A DNA stretch of 48,522 bases from Oscillatoria sp. SIO1A7. GTDB taxonomy: Bacteria; Cyanobacteriota; Cyanobacteriia; Cyanobacteriales; Laspinemataceae. The translations under genes were made by a program, and so were the position numbers. This document shows, piece after piece, positions 1 to 8,899 of the stretch (position 1 is the stretch's first letter; every line of letters starts with the position of its first letter). The notes beneath the pieces are model-generated. The model saw only the letters and a list, made by a program, of their open reading frames with translations, was not told the origin of the DNA and did no database searches. The stretch lies in contig JAAHFN010000007.1 in NCBI GenBank assembly GCA_010672965.1, positions 92,523 through 141,044 of the forward strand. The letters run 5' to 3'.

Positions 1-573
1 GCCTCAACACCCTACACCCTACACCCTACACCCTACACCCTACACCCTACACCCTACACCCTAATTAAGGGAACTCACCTTAATTCTTCCCCCTCTTCCC
101 CCTCTTCCCCTACACCCTACACCCTACACCCTACACCCTACACCCTACACCCTAATTAAGGGAACTCACCTTAATTCTTCCCCCTCTTCCCCCTCTTCCC
201 CTACACCCTACACCCTACACCCTAATTAAGGGAACTCGGACTAAGGTGCGATCGGTCATCCTTCACAAAGGACAGGGTGCAAAAGATTAATTCTCCATTA
301 GAAATCTTCAAAAGATTTATTTAGAGCGTTATCATAAGACCCAAGGAGCCTCAAGCCAGAAACCTGGTTGGTCACCTACCGCCAATAATTGAGGATTGCT
401 AAATCTGATATTATCAAGGTGATATAAGGTTGCTGCTTTTCGCAAATTCAATCGAAAAAATTTTCTCAAATCTGCGAAAAGTTCGATTGACAGAGGCAGT
501 AACAATATTGGGGTGTAGGGTGTAGGGGGTGTAGGGTGTAGGGTGTAGGGTGTAGGGTGTAGGGTGTTGAGGC
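1..573. repeat. CCCTACA heptamer arrays bounded by an inverted repeat
   Basis: Heptamer CCCTACA is tandemly repeated at about 9-63, 112-155 and 201-222, and as its complement at about 513-567. Between the first arrays a block of roughly 91 bp (CTAATTAAGGGAACTC followed by C/T-rich DNA) repeats at 61 and 152, with a partial third copy at 222. The outer 18 bases, GCCTCAACACCCTACACC at 1-18, recur as an exact inverted copy at 556-573, so the whole block is bounded by inverted ends. Bases 240-500 look non-repetitive and contain a small inverted repeat (CTTTTCGCA with TGCGAAAAG, 436-481). No gene is visible. Confidence 0.85.
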
Positions 574-802
574 TTGTTCACCACACTGGTGACATATGGG
601 GTCGTTACGTCTCTGTAGGACTTTCGAGCCCCCGACAGCGGTCGGGAAATAGCATGAGGTTTCCCCACACCCCACACCCCACACAAGAGCACCCGCTTGT
701 GTAGGGTGTGGGACTCTAAGAAAATTCTCTCCTCTCCCCACACTCCCCACCCTCCCCCCTCTCCCCAGCCCCACCCTTCCCACAGTTCCAGAGGCGATCG
801 CA
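574..802. other. Leader region of the TPS-CHAT gene with a 53-bp dispersed repeat and C-rich minisatellite
   Basis: Positions 613-665 carry a 53-bp sequence found almost unchanged at 15239-15291 (one difference). It contains the perfect hairpin CCCGAC-AGCG-GTCGGG. A polypyrimidine tract of CACACCCC/CTCCCCA units follows (about 664-780) up to the start of the next gene. No clear promoter was identified. Confidence 0.6.
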
Positions 803-3800
803 ATGAAAAGAGCCAAAGTAAAATTAGCCCCGTGGGTTACTCTTTTAGCCTTGTTAGGCACAATTGCCTACCCCGGTATGCAAGCGAGCGTAGCCCAGAC
901 AACAATTACCCCTGCTTCCGATGGCACGGGCACTCTGGTGGATGCTGCGGGAAATCAAATTAATATCCAGGGTGGCTCACTATCGGGGGATGGCGCGAAT
1001 CTCTTCCATAGTTTTGAGAAATTTGGGCTCAGCAATGGGCAGATTGCCAATTTTATCTCGAACCCGAACATCCGCAATATTCTGGGTCGAGTTGTTGGCG
1101 GCGATGCTTCCTATATTAATGGCTTAATCCAGGTAACCGGGGCAAACTCCAATCTGTTTCTGCTCAATCCCGCCGGGATTTTATTTGGCGAGAATGCTCA
1201 ATTAAACTTGGCGGGAGATTTTGCGGCGACTACTGCTACTGGCATTGGCTTGGATGGAGGAGGTTTATTTAATGCGATCGCCAGCAACGACTATGCGAAT
1301 CTAGTCGGAACGCCGAATGCTTTTACTTTTGCTGCCTCGCAACCGGGAGCTATTGTTAATACAGGAAACTTAACGCTAAGCGGAGGCAATCTCAGCCTGG
1401 TCGGGGGCACGACTATTAATACCGGAACTCTCTCCAGTGCGGGAGGGAATATTACGATCGCCGCAGTTCCGGGTCAAAATACATTGCGCCTGAGCCAGAG
1501 CGGACATCTGCTCAGCTTAGATATCCAACCGATAGGCTCGTCAAATCCAGGGAATTTTAATCCCGGAGCCAATGCCGGAGCCAATGCCGGAGCGGAAATA
1601 AATCCCCTCGGCCTGCCAGATTTGCTAACCGGCGGTCAAGCTTTAGGCCATGCAACCGAAATAAAGGTCGAAAACGGCCGGGTATTGCTAGGAGGATCGG
1701 GAATTTCTCTCGCCGCCGATCGCAATGCTAGCTCGGTTGTCAGCTTGGGAAGCATTAATACTGCCAATGCCGGCGGCGGCGGGGGAATTAAGATTACTGC
1801 TCCTGGAGATGTTATTACCGGCAATATTAATAGTAGCGGCAGCGCAGCCGGGGGAGAAATAAGTTTCGCTAGCGCTTCTGGCAAAATCGATACGAGCCGA
1901 GGCGCTTTAAATTCTAGTTCTGACGCCGGTCGGGGAGGCGGAATTAGCCTGAATGCAGAATTGGATATTAAAACCGGGGATGTTCGAGCAGATGGCGGGT
2001 TGCAGGGAGGGAACATTGCAATTTCCAGCCGCAATGGGGCAATAGATACCAGCGGCGGAATTCTCAGCTCTCACTCCTTATATATAGTCGATTCCCAAGA
2101 GCGACAAGTTAGATGGGAAATTGACGAAGAAGATGGAACCATAGACCTTTCTGTAGAAGGTCCCGAGGGCAGCGAAGTTAATTATAGTATCGCCTCTGGA
2201 AACGACTTGGCGATCGCAGTAGGCGACATTGCTAATGTTTTGGGAATCAAGCTTCCTGCAGGTCCTCCTAGTAGAAAACCGACTCGCTCCTCCCCAGGAA
2301 ATCCCAGAAGCAGCGCCCAAAGTGCAAATGCCAGACGAAGCGGTCCGAGCTTCCTGAACAGCCAGGAAATACAACCTTCTGATTATCTGAGATTCGATAA
2401 CGACGACACCTCTTTGACAGTGACGAGTTTCCGCTATCGAGGGGGCGAGGGTGGCAATATTTCTCTGAGCGCTTCTGGAAATATTAACGCCGGAAAAATC
2501 GAAGCCCAGGGCTGGGAAGGAGGAGGGAATATTAGCATCAGCAGCGGTAAGGGCGGGCTGAATATTGCTGGAGAACTGAACTCTTTTTCGGCTGCTGGCA
2601 ATGCGGGAAATGTTACTCTCGATGCTTTGGGAGATACGACTTTATCTTTAGTTAATGCCCAAGGGGTGAAAACCGGCGGCAATATTAGTATCGCCAGCCG
2701 CAACGGTAATGTTGAAGTTCGCCGGACTGGAGCCGATAGTTCTGGTGCCTACAACGAAAAGTTAAATGTATATGTCCTAGGGGATGAAGAAATAGAGGTA
2801 GTCTGGGACAATCCGCCGACAATTCTGAATTCTTTTTCCCGGGGCACCGCTGGCGATATCGAGATCCAAGCCCAAGGCAGTCTCAAAGTTGGAGATATCC
2901 TAACCTCGGGCGAAACGAGGTCTGGGAATGTGGCGCTTTCTGCCCGGGGCAATATTAGCACTGGGGAAGTCGATACCTGGGGCGGTGGAGAAATTAGAAT
3001 TTCGAGCAGCGAGGGAGAGATAGATACCAGCGGCGGTTTCTTGCAATCCGGCGGCGGAGAAATTAGCCTGGATGCTGAGGGGAATATTAAAACAGAAGAT
3101 ATCCTGTCCTGGCGGTGGGGAGAGAACTACCGAACCGGCGGGAATATTCGCGTCGCCAGTCGCAAAGGAGCAATCGATACCAGTCGAGGAGAGATAGATT
3201 CGGATTCCGGCCAGCTAACCATAAGCGCTTTGGGAGATATTACAACTGCAGATATCTGGGGCGGCGGCGGCGTCGAGATTACTAGCTTTCAAGGAGCAAT
3301 AACTAACCAGCGTTTTCAAATACAACAACCACCCTCTGCTGGCGATGCTTCTAGAGGTGTCGCTCAGCCAGGGGCTCGGGCAGGAAGTCCGATCGCTATT
3401 AACGAACCCACCAATATTTCTTCGGGTTCGGGAATAAAACTCTCAGCTCGCGGGGACATTAGCACCGGGAACCTGGATACCTGGAATGGGGCGGATATTT
3501 CTATCCGCAGCAGTGGCGGCACAGTTAATACTACCGGAGGCATAATTCACCTATTTTCGCCAGAAGGTTCGAGCGCGAAACTCTCCATCGAAGCCGCTCG
3601 GTCAATAACTACTGGCAATATTGCCTCCGATAGCGGACGCAGTATGGATGCCAATCTCAATGCCAATCTCAGTTCTCAAAATAGCGCCGATATTTCTATT
3701 ACCAGCACTGGCGGGGAAATTAATACCGCAGCAGGGGAGATACGCCTCTTGTCCCCACAAGGTTCTAGCGGGAAGCTCGCCCTCGAAGCCGCCGAGTCAA

Positions 3801-6800
3801 TAACTATCGGTAGCATTCGCGCCAATAGTTATTTAAACGGCGGTGCGATTTCGATTGTCAGTCAGGGCGGCGAGATAAATGCAGAAAATAAGATAGAAGC
3901 TTCTTCTAATAACGGTACGGCTAGCAATATTTCCCTGAATGCCCGAGGCAATATTACGACTGGGGATGTCTTGTCTTATGGAGTCGAGGGCGGCGGGGAT
4001 ATTGCGGTTGTCAGTCAAAGTGGCGCGATCGATACCAGCAGCGGCCGACTGGCGGCTTATTCAAATCCGGGGAATGCGGGCAATATTTCTCTTGAGGCTG
4101 AAGGGGATATTACTACGGCAAATGTCTGGTCTTATGGCATATCTGGGGGCGGGGATGCGACTTTGACTAGCCGCAGTGGAGCGATCGATACCAGTCTGGG
4201 AGTTTTAGGGTCGTATTCCGATAAAGGCACGTCGGGTCGAGTCGAGATAAATGCTTTTGGGGACGTGCGGACTGGTTATATCAGGACTTGGGCTTTGGGG
4301 CAAGATCCAGAAGCTCGCGCCGGAGATATATATATAGAGAGCCGCAATGGAGCTATAGATACTACTGCTGGGGATTTATCTGGAGAAGCAGAGTTTAATA
4401 ATTTCGATCGCCTCTCTCCAACAAATGCGGCGGCATCGTTATTTGAAGGTGAAAATGCTAATATCGATGCCTATTCTTTGCACGGCACCGGCGGCAATGT
4501 CACCTTGACGGCGAAAAAGGGAATTACCACCAGCCACATTAGTTCTTTTGGTGCCGAGAACGGCGGCAATATTACTGCCTTCAGTAGCGAGGGAGATGTG
4601 GATACTGGTCTTTTGTTCTCGTTTTCGGCCAGAGGGCGGGGGGGTAATGTTTCTCTGGATGGCAGTAAGATTGCTGCGGGAAGCGTCTGGTCTTTCGGGG
4701 AAACGCAGGGGGGCGGAATTTATGCGACGAGTCGGGGCAGCATAGATTTGCGGGGCGCAACTCTAAATACTTATTCCCAAAGCGGAACGGCTGGGGAGGT
4801 GAATATCCGGGCAAATGGGAATGTGAGTTTGGGCGGTTCGCCAACTCAAGGCGCTATCCGTTCCGAGGGTCAGCTTCAGGGAGGAAGTATTAGCGTTAGC
4901 ACCCAGTCGGGCAATATAGAAGTTTGTGCGGGATGCACCGATCGCTCGCCACATCATCAAACAACACATAATCCTAATGGCAGTATCAATTCTTTTTCTC
5001 GGTCGGGCAATGCTGGGGATGTAACTCTCTACGCGCCAGGGGATATTACTACCAGCGGCATCCACTCGGAAGGAGAGAAGTCCGGCGGGAATGTAACTAT
5101 TACTAGCCTGGAAGGGAGAGTGAATAGCGATCGCGGCGAACTCTATTCTTTTTCCGATAGCGGGACGGCGGGCAATGTCATTATTAATGCAGGGGGTCAT
5201 GTCAGCACTGGCACAATAACGTCCTATGGAGCGGAGCGAGGCGGGAATATTAGAATTTTTAGTGCTAGCGAAAATAGTATCGATACCAGCCAGGGGGATT
5301 TAGAAACCTATTCTGACAATGGCATTGCCGGAGATGTGTCCCTAGAGTCTCCTGGGAATATTACGACGGGGAGCATCCGCTCGGAGGGACTGCGCCAAGG
5401 AGGGAATGTTGCGATCGCCAGCCAAAGAAACATTTCCACAATTGGCGGCGATATCGATTCCTTTTCCGAGCGGGGCACCGCTGGCAACGTCACCCTGTCT
5501 GCCCGAGGCAATATCTCTACAAATAATATCAGTTCTTACGGTTCCGAGCAAAGCGGCAACGTAACCCTAAGCAGCTCGGGCAATAGCATAACTACTGCCA
5601 ACATTTTCACCGAAGCGCAGGAGGGAACCAGCGGCAATATTAGCATTACCGCTCCGGGTTTTAATGGCAATATTTTTACCGGCAATCTCCGCTCGGTAGG
5701 AACCGCATCCGGCCAAATAGTTAACAGTGCTGGCAATAACATCGCAACTGGAGACCAAACATCTATATCCAGCAATGGCAATGCGGGGGGGATTGACAAT
5801 ACTGCTGGAGCTTCTGTGAGCGCGGGCGATCAAACAGTAAGCGCCAATAATGGCGATGCTGGTTCGATTAACAATACCGCCGGGTCGAATGTAACCGCAG
5901 GCGACCAAACGGTTAGCGCCAATAATGGCGATGCGGGGAGCAGTAGCGGGGCAATTAACAATACCGCCGGGTCGAATGTAACCGCAGGCGACCAAACAGT
6001 AAGCGCCAATAATGGCGATGCCGGTTCGATTAACAATACGGCTGGGTCGAATGTAAGCGCAGGCGACCAAACGATAAGTTCCAATAATGGCAATGCCGGT
6101 TCGATTAATAATACGGCCGGTTCCGACATAAGCGCAGGCGACCAAACCATAAGCGCCAATAATGGCGATGCCGGTTCGATTAATAATACTGCTGGCGGCA
6201 ATCTGGTTCGGGGAAATCAAAGCGTCACGGCGGTTGGCGGCACTGCTGGCAATATCAATAATATAGCTACAGGAACTCAAAGGCAGAGAGTCAGCCCGGG
6301 ATCTGGCATAACGCCAAGGGCTAGAGCTGCTGGGTTTAACTCACAAAGACCGCCAATACCGCCGCCAGGATTTTTACCTCAAAATTCCCCTCAAAATGGA
6401 GCTATAGTTTCTGGGGCTCCGTCCGCCGCCGGTCAAACTGAGCCAGCCAATATTACTGCTAACTCGGGAAATTTACCGCCCAATATGATGGCTGCAGCCA
6501 GATTGCTAGAGCGGAACGAGCCGAGCCCAGGGATGATGCCACCTATGGGCGAACCCGATCGCGATCGCATGGCCCGGGGTCAGCGGATTATGGGAGCGGA
6601 AGGGGACAACAATTCCGGTCAATCCAATAATCCTCAATCCCTCTTAAACAGCATGCGGGCGAGGATGAATGTCGTCGGTGCTAGCGTCCAGAATACAGGA
6701 AATTTTGTAGGGGCTCTGGAGCTACACCGCCAGAATGAATTTGAGAACTATTTTGGGCTTGGCTTCGGGCAAGAAGCGGGCGAGTCGGCGAGCATTCGAG

Positions 6801-7927
6801 AAGCCCTGGTGGATATTGCCAAGCAAACTGGCAATCGCTCTGCTGTTATTTATGTCACCGCCTTGCCCTCAGAGTTAGAGCTAGTTTTGTTTCTGCCAGA
6901 CGGTCAGCCAATTCGCAAAACTATTCCAGACGCACCGAGGGAGAAACTGCTGGAAGTAGTAATCAAATTTCGGGGTCTGATTACAGATCCTCGCAGCTTT
7001 CATACCCCCAGGTATTTAGAGCCAGCTCAAAAGCTTTATAAATGGTTAATCGCACCTCTGGCGGAGGAACTGGAGACAGCTTCTATCGATACGCTGTTAT
7101 TTAGTATGGATAGCGGAATGCGAAGTTTGCCAGTGGCGGCTTTGCACGATGGCGATCGCTTTTTGGTGGAGAAATACAGCCTGAGCCTGATTCCCAGTAT
7201 TAGTTTGGTGGATACCCGCTATCAGTCTCTCCAAAATACCCAAGTCTTGGCGATGGGTGCGAGCCAGTTTACTTCTGCAGCTCCTTTGCCCGCCGTACCC
7301 GTAGAATTGTCGGCGATCGCCGGGCGGCTCTGGTCGGGAGAAGTCTTATTAAACGAAAGTTTCACCCGAGAAAAGATTGTCCAAGAACGCAAGCATTATC
7401 CCTATCAAATTATTCATCTGGCTACCCATGCGGAGTTTCAGCCCGGAGCCCCGAGCAATGCTTACATTCAACTCTGGAACGATAAGCTCCGCTTAGATCA
7501 ATTGCGGGAAATGGGCTGGCACAGTCCGGCAGTAGAGTTGTTGGTTTTGTCTGCTTGTCGTACTGCGATCGGAGACGAGCAAGCGGAGCTGGGTTTTGCC
7601 GGTTTGGCCGTTGCCGCCGGAGTGAAGTCAGCTTTAGCCAGTTTGTGGTATGTCAGCGACGAGGGCACTTTAGGATTGATGACCCAGTTTTATCGTCAGC
7701 TCGCCGGCTTCAACGAAGATGCCCGTCCTACTATTAAGGCCGAGGCTCTGCGACAAGCCCAAATCGCCATGATTCGCGGCAATGTCAAATTTACTGCCGG
7801 CGAGTTGCGCGGTGCGAAGACTGTCGATAGCATACCGCTACCCCCAGAACTGGAATCTTTAAACAATACCAGTCTCTCTCATCCTTATTATTGGTCTGGC
7901 TTTACGATGATTGGCAGTCCTTGGTAA
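803..7927 (+). CDS. Two-partner-secretion exoprotein (TpsA-like) with C-terminal CHAT protease domain
   Basis: A 2374-residue protein. Residues 1-32 form a signal peptide ending near SVAQ. Residues about 35-190 match the filamentous-haemagglutinin N-terminal TPS secretion domain, with the FLLNPAGILFG signature, which directs export through a TpsB/FhaC-type outer-membrane pore. A very long Gly/Asn/Ser-rich beta-helix follows (recurrent GNIS, GAIDTS and GDITT units), including 25-residue repeats around 1640-1815. The last ~340 residues are a CHAT (caspase-like) domain with His2209 in HLATHAEF and Cys2252 in LSACRTA, so the catalytic dyad is intact. The start is supported by GAGG eight bases before the ATG. 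No TpsB gene is in the window. The architecture suggests a surface or secreted protease-bearing exoprotein; the substrate is unknown. It is the first of two CHAT proteins here (second at 30631). Confidence 0.93.
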   Translation: MKRAKVKLAPWVTLLALLGTIAYPGMQASVAQTTITPASDGTGTLVDAAGNQINIQGGSLSGDGANLFHSFEKFGLSNGQIANFISNPNIRNILGRVVGGDASYINGLIQVTGANSNLFLLNPAGILFGENAQLNLAGDFAATTATGIGLDGGGLFNAIASNDYANLVGTPNAFTFAASQPGAIVNTGNLTLSGGNLSLVGGTTINTGTLSSAGGNITIAAVPGQNTLRLSQSGHLLSLDIQPIGSSNPGNFNPGANAGANAGAEINPLGLPDLLTGGQALGHATEIKVENGRVLLGGSGISLAADRNASSVVSLGSINTANAGGGGGIKITAPGDVITGNINSSGSAAGGEISFASASGKIDTSRGALNSSSDAGRGGGISLNAELDIKTGDVRADGGLQGGNIAISSRNGAIDTSGGILSSHSLYIVDSQERQVRWEIDEEDGTIDLSVEGPEGSEVNYSIASGNDLAIAVGDIANVLGIKLPAGPPSRKPTRSSPGNPRSSAQSANARRSGPSFLNSQEIQPSDYLRFDNDDTSLTVTSFRYRGGEGGNISLSASGNINAGKIEAQGWEGGGNISISSGKGGLNIAGELNSFSAAGNAGNVTLDALGDTTLSLVNAQGVKTGGNISIASRNGNVEVRRTGADSSGAYNEKLNVYVLGDEEIEVVWDNPPTILNSFSRGTAGDIEIQAQGSLKVGDILTSGETRSGNVALSARGNISTGEVDTWGGGEIRISSSEGEIDTSGGFLQSGGGEISLDAEGNIKTEDILSWRWGENYRTGGNIRVASRKGAIDTSRGEIDSDSGQLTISALGDITTADIWGGGGVEITSFQGAITNQRFQIQQPPSAGDASRGVAQPGARAGSPIAINEPTNISSGSGIKLSARGDISTGNLDTWNGADISIRSSGGTVNTTGGIIHLFSPEGSSAKLSIEAARSITTGNIASDSGRSMDANLNANLSSQNSADISITSTGGEINTAAGEIRLLSPQGSSGKLALEAAESITIGSIRANSYLNGGAISIVSQGGEINAENKIEASSNNGTASNISLNARGNITTGDVLSYGVEGGGDIAVVSQSGAIDTSSGRLAAYSNPGNAGNISLEAEGDITTANVWSYGISGGGDATLTSRSGAIDTSLGVLGSYSDKGTSGRVEINAFGDVRTGYIRTWALGQDPEARAGDIYIESRNGAIDTTAGDLSGEAEFNNFDRLSPTNAAASLFEGENANIDAYSLHGTGGNVTLTAKKGITTSHISSFGAENGGNITAFSSEGDVDTGLLFSFSARGRGGNVSLDGSKIAAGSVWSFGETQGGGIYATSRGSIDLRGATLNTYSQSGTAGEVNIRANGNVSLGGSPTQGAIRSEGQLQGGSISVSTQSGNIEVCAGCTDRSPHHQTTHNPNGSINSFSRSGNAGDVTLYAPGDITTSGIHSEGEKSGGNVTITSLEGRVNSDRGELYSFSDSGTAGNVIINAGGHVSTGTITSYGAERGGNIRIFSASENSIDTSQGDLETYSDNGIAGDVSLESPGNITTGSIRSEGLRQGGNVAIASQRNISTIGGDIDSFSERGTAGNVTLSARGNISTNNISSYGSEQSGNVTLSSSGNSITTANIFTEAQEGTSGNISITAPGFNGNIFTGNLRSVGTASGQIVNSAGNNIATGDQTSISSNGNAGGIDNTAGASVSAGDQTVSANNGDAGSINNTAGSNVTAGDQTVSANNGDAGSSSGAINNTAGSNVTAGDQTVSANNGDAGSINNTAGSNVSAGDQTISSNNGNAGSINNTAGSDISAGDQTISANNGDAGSINNTAGGNLVRGNQSVTAVGGTAGNINNIATGTQRQRVSPGSGITPRARAAGFNSQRPPIPPPGFLPQNSPQNGAIVSGAPSAAGQTEPANITANSGNLPPNMMAAARLLERNEPSPGMMPPMGEPDRDRMARGQRIMGAEGDNNSGQSNNPQSLLNSMRARMNVVGASVQNTGNFVGALELHRQNEFENYFGLGFGQEAGESASIREALVDIAKQTGNRSAVIYVTALPSELELVLFLPDGQPIRKTIPDAPREKLLEVVIKFRGLITDPRSFHTPRYLEPAQKLYKWLIAPLAEELETASIDTLLFSMDSGMRSLPVAALHDGDRFLVEKYSLSLIPSISLVDTRYQSLQNTQVLAMGASQFTSAAPLPAVPVELSAIAGRLWSGEVLLNESFTREKIVQERKHYPYQIIHLATHAEFQPGAPSNAYIQLWNDKLRLDQLREMGWHSPAVELLVLSACRTAIGDEQAELGFAGLAVAAGVKSALASLWYVSDEGTLGLMTQFYRQLAGFNEDARPTIKAEALRQAQIAMIRGNVKFTAGELRGAKTVDSIPLPPELESLNNTSLSHPYYWSGFTMIGSPW
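5730..6245 (+). repeat. In-frame 75-bp tandem repeats within the TPS-CHAT gene
   Basis: About six units of 25 codons (core NNTAGSNVTAGDQTVSANNG) lie in direct tandem, one carrying a small insertion (SSG). They encode the last part of the repetitive passenger before a Pro-rich linker and the CHAT domain. Near-identity at DNA level implies recent expansion or homogenisation. Confidence 0.85.
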
Positions 7928-8235
7928 GTTTTAAGTTTTATAGCAGTCAGCGGTCAGCTTTCAGCTTTCAGCTTTCACAGGACTTATATCAAATCCGTTT
8001 AAACAGTCACAGTATCTGTAGGGCGGTGCCCCCGTGCCCGCCCCGGTTGGTCTGCGGCGGCCGGGGGGCGGCCGGGGCAACCGGGGGGATTGCCCCCGAA
8101 GACTATTGCTTTGGCAAACCTAAAATTATGTGTAACTGTAGGTTGGGTTGAACGGAGTGAAACCCAACTATACCAATCGTTGTGTTGGGTTTCGTTCCCG
8201 GGCCGCTCCCTACAATTTTAATGCGGACAGTCAAC
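7928..8235. repeat. Gap with two short repeat elements (families B and G)
   Basis: After the TPS-CHAT stop come CAGTCAGC-type repeats (7941-7980), then a family B element starting TATCAAATCCG at 7987. Its core, GGGCGGTGCCCCCGTGCCCG, is shared with 37765, 38853 and 41566. A family G element follows (8121-8220), with ends TAAAATTATGTG and CCCTACAATTTTA and an interior related to 29545-29637, 37357-37426 and 38356-38482. No coding potential was recognised. Confidence 0.7.
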
Positions 8236-8506
8236 TATAGCGTTTCTCAAATTGATGTAAGGAATCTTGGGCGAAGCATCCCATGACGGAGGTTACCGTT
8301 TAAGGCCGAGATTGTCTCGGGGATGCTGTCGCCCCTACGTTTCCTTCGTTAGACCAATTCTGTATGAAGTTGCAACAAATAACGACGTTTATCCGCCGTT
8401 CGGGCTGAGCGGAGTCGTAGGCTTTGCCTACGACTCCGCTCAGCCCGAACGGATTTGTTGCATCTTCATACAGAAGCGGTATTAGGCTCGTTTGAGAAAC
8501 GCCATA
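8236..8506. mobile_element. MITE-like element (family D) interrupted by a second palindromic element
   Basis: The outer ends are TATAGCGTTTCTCAAAT at 8236 and its near-complement (TTTGAGAAACGCCATA) ending at 8506. The same family occurs at 30329-30453 and 33454-33594, where it is about 125-141 bp. Here it is 271 bp because another element lies inside at 8358-8475. The family D interior includes the recurrent phrase GGGGCGACAGCATCCC on one strand or the other. There is no transposase, so it is non-autonomous. Confidence 0.75.
8358..8475. mobile_element. 118-bp palindromic element nested inside a family D MITE
   Basis: Terminal inverted repeats of 23 bp (TTCTGTATGAAGTTGCAACA... with one internal mismatch) lie at 8358-8380 and 8453-8475. 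The interior is a second, longer palindrome centred near 8424, with arms of about 27 bases that read CCGTTCGGGCTGAGCGGAGT on the left. Almost the entire element can fold into one hairpin. It interrupts the family D copy around it, so it arrived later. Confidence 0.75.
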
Positions 8507-8583
8507 AAATGCGATCGATCGCCTGATAGCGATAGAGGGCTGACCCTGCTTGCGTTCTATCGACCGGGCAGGAACCGCCTTAC

Positions 8584-8592
8584 TGCTATAAT
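8584..8592 (+). promoter_or_regulatory. Extended -10 promoter of ncRNA copy 1
   Basis: TGCTATAAT is a perfect extended -10 (TGn plus TATAAT). The same nonamer precedes the second RNA copy at 39070-39078, inside a conserved upstream block containing GACCGGGCAGGAACCG. A -35 match at standard spacing is not obvious, as expected for extended -10 promoters. Confidence 0.6.
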
Positions 8593-8599
8593 TCTTCCT

Positions 8600-8899
8600 G
8601 CAATCTAGAAAAAATAAGGAGGTCCGTTGCTCAAAAAGAAGACGAATTTTTCCCAAGGGAAACCCATCCACTACCACGATCTAATGGACGATCGGCGGGG
8701 CAATGGGGGTGGGCTATCTTCCCAGCCGGCCTAGCTATCGGAGGCAAGCCACTGGACTATTAGCCCTAGTCCAGGGCTTACTCCGTGCCAGTCCGGTTTT
8801 TCAGGGAAAAGTTTGTTTTGTTTGAGTGAGAACACCTCCTTACTAAGGTTTGCCTTTCCATTTAATAAAGGGTCGCGGCTAGCCGTGGCCCCTTTTTTT
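8600..8899 (+). ncRNA. Structured non-coding RNA, copy 1 (possibly HEARO/omegaRNA-like)
   Basis: About 300 nt lie between an extended -10 promoter and an intrinsic terminator, with no credible reading frame. A second copy is at 39085-39509. The closing helix pairs TAAGGAGGT (8615-8623) with ACCTCCTTA (8834-8842); in copy 2 the outer T-A pair is C-G, a compensatory change. A hairpin CTGGACTA/TAGTCCAG within GCC/GGC is replaced in copy 2 by different but still complementary bases. Shared blocks include AAGGGAAACC, ACGATCGGCGGG and GGGTGGGC. Tight internal stems and multiple copies in a cyanobacterium recall HEARO RNAs (the omegaRNA of IscB), but no IscB gene is present and this assignment is from memory of the family only. 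A stand-alone RNA of unknown function is the alternative. Confidence 0.65.
8868..8899 (+). terminator. Intrinsic terminator of ncRNA copy 1
   Basis: GGGTCGCGGC pairs with GCCGTGGCCC (two G-U pairs, minimal loop) and is followed by seven T residues at 8893-8899. The equivalent hairpin in copy 2 (39478-39509) has changed bases but keeps the fold and T-tract. Confidence 0.85.

Noticed and set aside
1-240. CRISPR array or chromosome-end telomere
   Set aside because: The repeats are 7-bp tandem units without spacers, and the same heptamer arrays occur in reverse orientation 500 bp away; cyanobacterial chromosomes are circular as far as known.
5567-6280. 237-residue open frame on the minus strand
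   Set aside because: It is antisense to the 75-bp repeats of the TPS-CHAT gene, so its repetitive peptide is a shadow of that periodicity.
8750-8830. Cobalamin riboswitch
   Set aside because: A GCAAGCCACTGG phrase looks like part of the consensus, but the B12 box and other conserved blocks are missing, copy 2 does not keep the phrase, and no B12-related gene follows.
8600-8899. RNase P RNA, tmRNA or 6S RNA
   Set aside because: The universally conserved RNase P blocks and the tmRNA tRNA-like ends are absent, and a two-copy element with insertions does not fit these single-copy genes; 6S RNA is not fully excluded but its long rod with central bubble is not apparent.
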